A DNA stretch of 64,000 nucleotides from Paracamarosporium sp. OC-R06-R3 (Eukaryota; Ascomycota; Dothideomycetes; Pleosporales; Didymosphaeriaceae): positions 1 to 64,000 of the forward strand of contig JACVRA010000086.1 in the NCBI GenBank assembly GCA_019828545.1. Reading direction: 5' to 3'. The notes under the pieces were generated by a model, which did no database searches, was not told the DNA's origin, and saw only the letters and a list, made by a program, of their open reading frames with translations. Shown here piece after piece: positions 57,072-64,000 of this stretch (position 1 is the first letter of the stretch; every line of letters starts with the position of its first letter). Position numbers and translations under genes: made by a program.

Positions 57072-58611
57072 TCAACCTGCAAATGAACTTCGAGCGCGAA
57101 CTTTGCCTCTCAAAAATAGAAATGCAAAAGGAATAACCGCCATAACGCCCGAAACACAAGCGAGCGTTACGCTCGCGTACTTGACGCCAAGACTATGATA
57201 CATCGTCGGTGCAGCAAAGGGCAGACAAACAGCGGTAAGAGAGCGTGTGGTACTGGCAGCGGCTTGTGCAGAAGCTGCATAGCGCTTGTATATATCTGAG
57301 AGATAGATAAGCATAGCAAGGAATATAAAGAGATAACCTGTGCCAAAGAAGATCCCGCAAAACACCATAGGCACTGCAGGATGAATATTTGGGCTCGTTG
57401 TAAACCCCATGAAGAGAAGTGCAATCGGGATACTAACAATGTCAGCGTTGTGCCGCAGGCCATGTGAGCTAAAACTTACCAAGGCCCTCCTAAGCAAGCG
57501 AGTGGCAGACGACGAAATTCTTCCACTTGTGTCCAGGGACGCTGGCACCTTTCCGCTTCAGCATAGAATGCTCCAAATAAATGGAATACTGTGAACGCTA
57601 TCGTGACACCGGCCATGACTGGACAGCCCCGTAAGCGATTGGTAATGGAGCTGGAGCAGAGCGAAAGAACCACTTACTAGGGACATAAGCGAGACCTATC
57701 ATGTCTTGTGAAAGTCCATATACACCCCCGAAAATGATTGGATACGCCTGGAAGAATAAATACATCATGGCGTAAATAAGCGCCAGGTATAGAGAGGACA
57801 GCAACAGTATAGGCTCTCTAATCATCATCTGTCCGGGTCTTTTTAGTATCTCGCTCGCATGTCTTAAGTTGCTCCATGATACGGCATGCATCTGCCAGCC
57901 TTTCTCATGATCCTTCTGCATCCTCCTTTCTAGGACGGGCACATGTGTTTCTGGAAGAAGCCAGACCACAGGTAAGCCGACACCAGCAATCATCAAGCCT
58001 ACCCAGAATGTCCATCTCCATCCAAGACTGACGGATATAAACCCTGAGATAAGCGGCCCGATCAATGGTCCCTGGGATGAGATCAGCATGAAAGCGGCCA
58101 TTGCTTGTCCCCTCTCCCTTGGTCCACCGAAGGTGTCAGCATATAAGCCCGCGACCACGGCATTCGGTACGGCAGCACTCATACCAGCAAGGAGACGAAA
58201 CATAAGCAGAGCAGTAAATGAAGGAGCAATAGCGCAGCAGAGTGTGAATATGGCGTAAAAAGTGTAGTTGCCTATCAACACAGGGCGGCGACCGATGGAT
58301 TCACTCAGTGGACCGAAGAATAGTGGTGAGACTGCGAAGCCTATCATATAGAGAGAGTTCAGAAGTACGATTGAGGTTGAAGTTCTTGAATAGCCAAACT
58401 CTAGCGAAAGAGAGGTAGTGGCGCCTGAAGGAAGGGAAGATCCTAAGGTGCTATTGAAGGCACAGAATATCCCAGCGACCAGTACAAGTCGCTTTCGATT
58501 CTAGACTCATCAGTAAAATTCCTTCGTACTCAGCTGAGAAATTAGGTATTGTCTTACTGTAGAAAAGTTAAATGGGTGGTTGGGATCGTCAGCTTGGAGT
58601 GTCGGTGGCAT
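57072..58611 (-). CDS. MFS transporter, 12-TM DHA1 type
   Basis: Plasma-membrane transporter of about 458 residues. Exons: 58611-58558, 58500-57678, 57618-57480 and 57432-57072; all phases agree. The cytosolic N terminus is short (MPPTLQADDPNHPFNFS), as in fungal DHA1 proteins. TM2-TM3 carry the MFS motif region GPLSESIGRRPVLIGNY. FRLLAGMSAAVPNAVVAGLY matches motif B, and LGWRWTFWVGLMIAGVGLP is the TM6 region, followed by the LPETHVPVLERR central-loop start. The substrate is unknown. Neighbouring metabolic enzymes suggest export of a small organic product (inference). The short third exon (139 nt) is supported by phase and by Trp/Arg-rich loop content. Confidence 0.88.
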
Positions 58612-58773
58612 TGTATCTGGTGTGTGGTTCGGAGGACCTGGATCTACGATGACCCTTGAGCTAGGTGAAGATCTTTTCACCCCCCTCTAAATTTATGAAT
58701 CCCACACGATGGTAACATTGGTTGGTGCTGTTGGTAAGGTTGGTTGCTGTTAAGGTTGTATAGTATGTTACCT

Positions 58774-58830
58774 CGCGCCTTACGCCTTACGCCTTATGCC
58801 TTACGCCTTACATCTTGCGTCTTGTGCGTT
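58774..58830. repeat. 7-bp satellite array B (GCCTTAC type)
   Basis: Seven or eight degenerate copies of GCCTTAC, the reverse complement of the unit in array A. Confidence 0.8.
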
Positions 58831-59084
58831 GCATTTAGATCTGCAGACCCACTCCATCCGCGGACCTGTTTACATGTAGCTATAATATTAAGGCGCAACG
58901 TCGGAGAAGCGTAACCTCCTCCGTCAACTTCGCTATCAATGAGGCCAACTGCGACTGGGCGATGATTTTGCCCACCTATGACTTTATTCATTTGATATGG
59001 CACCAACAGTAGAGAACAGAACCCGTCAGTATGACGGAAAGTACAGTCATATTGTACCCAGTCAAGTTCTTTGCGCGAGAGGTG

Positions 59085-59122
59085 CACCCTATGCCCTACG
59101 CCCTACGTCTTGCGCCTTGCGA
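59085..59122. repeat. 7-bp satellite array C (GCCCTAC type)
   Basis: Five degenerate copies of GCCCTAC/GCCTTGC in the same orientation as array B, ending about 150 nt before the aminotransferase ATG. Confidence 0.75.
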
Positions 59123-59274
59123 TCGCAAAATCTGCAGCAGAGGCCCACACGCCCACACGGGCACGTCCTGCGCATCTGCTCCCAAATCTTTCATTTAAGA
59201 ATATAGAATTGTTCGTTCTTATCCTGTACGAAGACCTCATCGTTAAAGCTTGTTTTTATTAGAGATCAACCAAA

Positions 59275-60501
59275 ATGGCGGTAGTAGACGATAAACCGGC
59301 CGCTGCATGGGATCACCACATGCTGTCAAGCAACACCGCCAAAGACACCAGCAACTCATCTTCCCTCAAGGCATCGGGTCTGAAGATTTGCTTGACTACC
59401 AACCTACAAGCAATACCGACAATATCGACCATTTCGACAAAGACACACACTGATCACTTCCTCACGGTGACCTGGACAGCATCAAGCGGATGGTCCACTC
59501 CGCGCATCGCGCCCTACACAAACCTTTCGCTTCCTCCTACCACGAGTGTGCTACAGTATGCAACATCCTCTTTCGAAGGTATGAAGCTATATCGTGGTTA
59601 CGACGGCAAACTTCGTTTGTTTCGCCCGCTTGAAAATTGTCGTCGTTTGCTGGATAGTGCTACAAGAATAACTCTGCCTGCATTCCAACCAGAAGAGCTC
59701 TGTATGCTCATCAAGGAACTGTGTCGTATAGAAGGGTCACGATGGTTACCGAAAGATACAAGCAGAGGCTCATGCCTCTACATTAGGCCAACAATGATCG
59801 GTACTGATGCGGACTTGGGATATCACGTACCCCAAGAAGCGTTACTGTACGTTGTCCTTACATACTGGCCATCAGCAACCGCTGGAACGCCCATGAAGTT
59901 GTGGGCCAATACTCAACAATGGATTCGAGCATGGCCAGGCGGATCAGGTGCTGCAAAGCTCGGGGCCAACTATGGGCCCGCTTTACCAGCCCACGCCGAG
60001 GCAAAGCGAAAAGGATTCGATCAGGTACTCTGGCTATTCGGCCCGGAGGGAATAGTGACAGAGGCTGGCTCGACCAATCTTTTCATCGTCTGGAAGACTA
60101 GGGCCGGAGCAAACGAATTGGTTACTCCGTCACTGGATAGCGGACTTATCCTACCGGGGATAACCAGGCGGAGCGTTCTTGAACTTGCACGCGAGAGATT
60201 CTCTCGAACAAGCGAATGGGATCTGGACGGCCAAGTGGTAACGGCGCAAAAGTTGGATGTCTTTGAGAGGGAAATCGTCATCTCAGATATCGTGGAAGCT
60301 GCCGAGGAAGGACGGTTGATGGGATTGTTCGCTGTTGGTACTGCATTCTTCGTCAATCCTGTGTCTCAGATCGATATTGGGGATAGAACTATTAGCATTG
60401 ATCCTAACGCTATGCCGTATGCCGCTCTGCTCCGCCATTGGTTGTCCAACATCATGTATGGCGCCGAAGAAAGCGAGTGGACGCAGATCATCGATGAATA
60501 A
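59275..60501 (+). CDS. Branched-chain amino acid aminotransferase (class IV)
   Basis: Single-exon, intact 408-residue PLP enzyme of fold type IV; it interconverts Leu/Ile/Val and their 2-oxo acids. The catalytic Lys is K228 in KLGANYGPALPAHAEA. Other family blocks: SSFEGMKLYRGYDGKLRLFR near residue 100, LYIRPTMIGT, FDQVLWLFGPEGIVTEAG with the phosphate-binding TEAGSTN (most BCATs have TEVGTMN), and GLILPGITRRSVLELAR. No clear mitochondrial presequence is seen, so it may be cytosolic. Duplicate BCATs occur in specialised pathways, for example TOXF in the HC-toxin locus. The altered TEAGSTN and the local setting point to a paralogue with a special role rather than the housekeeping copy. Confidence 0.9.
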   Translation: MAVVDDKPAAAWDHHMLSSNTAKDTSNSSSLKASGLKICLTTNLQAIPTISTISTKTHTDHFLTVTWTASSGWSTPRIAPYTNLSLPPTTSVLQYATSSFEGMKLYRGYDGKLRLFRPLENCRRLLDSATRITLPAFQPEELCMLIKELCRIEGSRWLPKDTSRGSCLYIRPTMIGTDADLGYHVPQEALLYVVLTYWPSATAGTPMKLWANTQQWIRAWPGGSGAAKLGANYGPALPAHAEAKRKGFDQVLWLFGPEGIVTEAGSTNLFIVWKTRAGANELVTPSLDSGLILPGITRRSVLELARERFSRTSEWDLDGQVVTAQKLDVFEREIVISDIVEAAEEGRLMGLFAVGTAFFVNPVSQIDIGDRTISIDPNAMPYAALLRHWLSNIMYGAEESEWTQIIDE

Positions 60502-60942
60502 ACCATAAGATGACAATGAATCGCAACCACACTCGCTCAATCCTTCACTGTTGGACGCGTTGCCGAATCTATCATGTTGCCGAAAGTGCTGCTATGGCCT
60601 TTTAACCAGTCAGAGTCATCAGCAATCCTTGTGTGCTAATTGTCATTTTCGTCTTTGTAGTTTATCACAACTATGGAAGGGGCGAGCAGTCTCTTCACAC
60701 GGCCGCTACCGTAAGTATCCTCACGTTCGAGGAGCTCAGAGAAGTCTTTCCTCAATATGGCTGGAACCTGTGCTCTGAAGGGCTCAGATCTTACGCTTAA
60801 GAGCATTACGCTGGAGGCACAGATTGCAGATGATGCAGCACGCGTCGGAGTACGTGCGCCGAATGCCAATGCTGCATAGATCTCGCTTAACTTTCCTAAA
60901 GCGTTGTCGGTTATGCAGGTTGGGGCTGAGATGCATACGCTA
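60502..60942. other. Intergenic region left of the transposon
   Basis: Short ORFs on both strands without recognisable content. Ends at the TA target duplication at 60941-60942. Confidence 0.45.
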
Positions 60943-61021
60943 CTCGCCTAACTGGCCAAGGCTGACGCCTTGGCCTTACGCAGCTCAACGCAACTTCACA
61001 GCCCAACGCAACTTTTTATCG
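60943..61021 (+). repeat. Left terminal inverted repeat
   Basis: Starts CTCGCCTAACTGGCC directly after the TA duplication. Matches the right repeat over 79 bp with a single A/G difference. Confidence 0.9.
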
Positions 61022-61058
61022 CCTCAATCTCTGTTTTATCTACTTTTCAACCACAACC

Positions 61059-62722
61059 ATGCCTAAATATTACGGCGAGAGTCACGAAATTGAGCAGCGC
61101 ATCTCCGATTGTATAGCCAGCTTTCCTGATTCGAAAATACCCAATATTGCTGCTGCTGCGCGCGATTGGTGTTTGCCTGTTACGCGACTTCGAGCTCGCG
61201 TCAACGGCCGAACCAGCCGCCACGATCGCCTTGGTACAAATCTACGACTATTAAAAGTACAGGACGAAGCTCTAAAGTCATATATACGCCGCTACGACTT
61301 AATAGGCATGCCATGCCTCATGCCGCAGCTGAAAGGGGCGGCTCAATGTATTATCGATTGAGCGCACCCCGACGGCCAAGCTCCACTACTCAGTAAGGAC
61401 TGGCCAGCGCGATGGCTCAGTCGTAATCCTGACTGCCGCTGTATAAAGCAGAAACTGCAAGATATCAATCGTACAGCTATGGCAACGTTTGATGCCTACA
61501 GCCGTCATTTCACTGAGCTCAAGAAGCTAATCTATACCTATGGTATTACGCCATGCGATACCTACAATATGGACGAAACTGGCTTTTGAATAGGCGTCGG
61601 CGGCAGCCAATGGATAGTTACTATGGAGCTAGACCGTCCTCAGGTCTCTGCATCAGAAACTTCACGCGATTATATCACCTCTATAGAATCGAATTTCTGG
61701 CGATGGCGAGATTCTCGAGCCTCTGCTCATTATACAGGGCGTCAACCACCTCCACCAATGGTATACGAACACCTCTCTACCTAACAGCTACATGATTGCT
61801 ACGTCGACTTCTGGCTATACAAACGACTCTATATTAATTGAGTGGCTAAAGTTCTTTGAAGCTCAGACGCGCGCGCGGCAGAAAGGCGCCTGGCGATTAC
61901 TTATTTTTGATGGCTTTGGCAGTCATCTAACTGTCGAGTTTATTGAGTATTGCGATGCTTATAAAATAATACCTTTCTCACTACCTCTGCATGCATCTCA
62001 TCACCTACAGCCGCTTGACGTCGTCTGTTTTCAGCCATTAAAACATAATCATAAAATGGCTGTAGAGATAGCCACGCGAACTGGCTGTACAGAATTCAAC
62101 AAAGTCGAATTTCTACATCAAATCCATAGTATAAGGATGGCGACTTTCAAGCGTAGGACGATAATCAGCGCCTGGGAGAAATTAGGTATATTTCCATTTA
62201 ACCCAGAGATCGTCTATGCAAGGCTACCAACTGCTGTACGGACGCCGTCACCGCTATCCTTATCTGCTGCCAGCTCATCACCTATTGCTAATACGCCTAC
62301 CTCATACCAACAGCAGCATAAGAAGATATCGCAGGCTCTACAAAATCGCAATATTTCAGGCAAGCGGCTAGAAAAGTTCCTACAAAGCTCACAATTGCTG
62401 ATTGACAGTCTGGCGCTCGCTAAGCGTGACCTTCAAGAAATCACCGCAGCTGCGCAACAGCGTAAGAAAAGGCAGTTAAAAAATGCAAAGCAGGTACAGA
62501 AAGGCGGCGTAATCACTGTTAAGGTAGCGCGACAAGCTATCGATCACCGTGTGGAGCAGGAGGCTTAAAAGGCTGCTTGTAAGGCAGCTAGGACGTACAA
62601 AAACAGCTATTTTGAAGCCTTACAAAATCAACCCCAGCAGGTGCCATTGCTTAGAGAGATGACTGTTGATCCTACTATACTCGCTCTGTCAAACAACCCG
62701 TATATTAGTCCATATAATTGAA
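61059..62722 (+). pseudogene. Fot1/pogo-like DDE transposase, disrupted
   Basis: Transposase coding region with several lesions. The N terminus (MPKYYGESHEIEQRISDCI) is a helix-turn-helix start typical of pogo/CENP-B-type DNA binding. The DDE domain shows NMDETGF (first Asp), LLIFDGFGSHLT (second Asp) and HHLQPLDVVCFQPLK (third Asp). Breaks: TGA at 61359-61361 and at 61587-61589 (each probably from CGA), a frameshift near 61690, and TAA at 62566-62568 (CAA to TAA would be RIP-like). A C-terminal Lys/Gln-rich region follows and the reading resumes to about 62722. The element cannot make a full transposase but its intact ends could be mobilised by another copy. Confidence 0.88.
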
Positions 62723-62758
62723 GCCTACGCTGTTGAAAAGCCAAACAGTCTCAATTTC

Positions 62759-62837
62759 CGATAAAAAGTTGCGTTGGGCTGCGAAGTTGCGTTGAGCTGC
62801 GTAAGGCCAAGGCGTCAGCCTTGGCCAGTTAGGCGAG
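62759..62837 (-). repeat. Right terminal inverted repeat
   Basis: Reverse complement of the left repeat with one mismatch; followed by TA at 62838-62839. Confidence 0.9.
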
Positions 62838-62918
62838 TAGTAGAGCTTCAGCTTGACTGAGGGGCTTTGTTGCTCGGTGTTTACCCAGTCTTTCACTCGT
62901 GAAGTGGTGCCACACAAC

Positions 62919-64000
62919 ATGGGGGAGATAAGCAAAGTTCGCAAAAGATCGCGCATTAAGCAGTGGTTTAGGGGTTCAGGCACCCTATCCAACGAGGCTA
63001 CCTCGGCCGCTCCGTCCACTACATCGTCTATTTCTCAAGAGCAAGTAAGTTCGATAAGCTCTCTTTATCGCATGACCCAAATTCACGCCCGCCACTGACC
63101 TAGCAAAGCATGAAGGAGGCCATGTACAACCATTAGCACCGGTAGCCTTGCCATCAGATGCAACACCACTAGCGACGACCTCGAAACAGGATGACATAAT
63201 TGAAGATGAAGCTCTCGCTGCGTCGAGAGATCGACTATGGAAAAAAGCGTTCGAGAGGCTGAAGGAAGAGCAACCCGAACTAGCTCAGGTTTACGAAGTG
63301 TTGATTAAAAACGATGTCAAAGTCGACCAGGAAACGGAAACAATCTCGCCCTCGGTAACGGCAGCTATGGTGCAGAAACAACAAGCGCGGATGGAATCGA
63401 AGCAATGGACCTACTCATGGTTTGGGAAGCCGAAGAAAGTTCGCGACACCGCTGAAAGTATCCTCACTACCATGAACAAGATGTCTGATCTCATTTCCGT
63501 TGGGATGTCTGTAGCTCCACCATATGTTTCATTACCTTGGAGCGTAGGTATGAGCTTGGTCGGGTTCGTTATGAGCAATGTCGAGGCGGTCAATAGCGCC
63601 ATTGATGGACTAAAAGACATCACCGGTTTGCTTGCAAGCTACAGTTATGCTGAAAGAGAATTCCTTCTCGATTCCTCGACTAAGGAGGGGTACGAAAACA
63701 TCGTATTACCGCTTTATACCTCCATTTTTGAGTATCAGGTTTCGGTCGCGCAATACTTCGCCAAAAGTACTCTCAAACAACTAGGCATGAACATGGTGGC
63801 CGCCAAGTCCTGGCCGAGTTCGCTTGAAACAGTCCATCAATTAAGTCAGGCGTGTTCGATGCCACTGAGCATGCTTGGTGTCCGATTGACCCAAAAACGC
63901 TTTGATGGCATTGATAGCTTGATGAAGCAGGGTATGGACTTACTGGAGCAGATCGGCCGCTCGGTTAGCACAGAACGCGAACAGCGAGAGAAGGTATTGG
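62919..64000 (+). CDS. NLR-like protein with NACHT_N domain, 5' part
   Basis: N-terminal part of a fungal STAND/NLR protein; the gene continues past 64000. Exon 1 is 62919-63044 (MGEISKVRKRSRIKQWFRGS, basic, Ser/Thr-rich); the intron starts gtaagt at 63045. Exon 2 begins near 63104-63109; only the aag acceptor at 63108 keeps phase with the following frame. Exon 2 encodes LWKKAFERLKEEQPELAQVY, then VGMSVAPPYVSLPWSVGMSL and YTSIFEYQVSVAQYFAKSTL, the pattern of the domain named NACHT_N (NWD1-type, PF17100), found ahead of NACHT-NTPase and ankyrin/WD repeats. Such proteins act in non-self recognition and programmed cell death. The NACHT and sensor domains lie outside the window. The gene starts 80 bp from a transposon end. 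Confidence 0.8.

Larger units (their letters stand above)
58612..59274. promoter_or_regulatory. Divergent promoter region with inverted 7-bp satellites
   Basis: Region between the MFS transporter and the aminotransferase gene, likely holding both promoters. It contains two arrays of GCCTTAC-type repeats (58774-58830 and 59085-59122). Confidence 0.5.
60943..62837. mobile_element. Tc1/mariner-pogo (Fot1-like) DNA transposon, inactive copy
   Basis: Element of 1895 bp with near-perfect terminal inverted repeats of 79 bp (60943-61021 and 62759-62837; one mismatch seen) and a TA target-site duplication (60941-60942 and 62838-62839). The encoded DDE transposase is broken. Terminal repeats contain a palindrome GGCCAAGG-6 nt-CCTTGGCC. 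The TA duplication, DDE_1 transposase and size fit Fot1/pogo elements of ascomycetes. Confidence 0.92.

Noticed and set aside
60551..60869. Short ORFs left of the transposon on both strands.
   Set aside because: No recognisable product, no splice-supported extension, and they differ in frame from the NLR gene.
1..64000. CRISPR arrays, ribosomal RNA genes, or clear tRNA genes.
   Set aside because: No regularly spaced repeats with unique spacers and no rRNA-like sequence; tRNA search by eye found no convincing cloverleaf.

Overview
The window is nuclear DNA of a filamentous ascomycete. Most genes carry short introns (about 45-110 nt, mostly GT-AG, at least two GC-AG). Gene families are typically fungal: Zn2Cys6 regulators, sedolisin, a histidine-acid phosphatase, a GMC oxidoreductase, a hybrid histidine kinase, Syp1, HymA, a NACHT-type NLR and a Fot1/pogo transposon. 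Gene content and intron style suggest Dothideomycetes/Pleosporales; this is an inference from style, not a search result. Exon models were built by hand from splice signals, reading-frame phase and conserved motifs.

Layout. 0-11 kb, accessory: two Zn2Cys6 regulators flank a 14-TM drug-type MFS exporter and are followed by a broken cytochrome P450; this looks like the remains of a small metabolic or efflux locus. 11-15 kb: two Golgi-type mannosyltransferases (Mnn9/Anp1 family and CMT1 family). 15-24 kb: a lipocalin-like protein, a secreted sedolisin, a TIM-barrel-like protein, a secreted histidine-acid phosphatase with a Ser-rich repeat insert, and a secreted GMC oxidoreductase. 25-31 kb: a third Zn2Cys6 regulator, a possible small secreted ORF and an F-box protein. 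32-44 kb, core: Tls1/Hep59, a small secreted Cys protein, the complex I 24-kDa subunit, HymA/Mo25, a Csk1-like kinase and the endocytic F-BAR/mu-HD protein Syp1. 45-51 kb: a 2009-residue hybrid histidine kinase.

51-64 kb, accessory: a microsatellite-rich stretch, then a block made of a C2H2 regulator, a ketopantoate-reductase-family enzyme, a 12-TM MFS transporter and a branched-chain aminotransferase. Degenerate 7-bp satellites lie on both sides of the first three genes in opposite orientation, with the aminotransferase just beyond. Next come a decayed Tc1/pogo transposon with 79-bp inverted repeats and a TA target duplication, and the start of an NLR gene with a NACHT_N domain that runs off the window.

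Best candidate for an undescribed system: the 53.6-60.5 kb block. An aminotransferase making or using branched 2-oxo acids, a reductase of the family that includes fungal 2-ketoisovalerate reductases, an exporter and a local regulator together could make and export a 2-hydroxy acid or supply one to a depsipeptide pathway. No NRPS or PKS is visible in the window, so this is a hypothesis.
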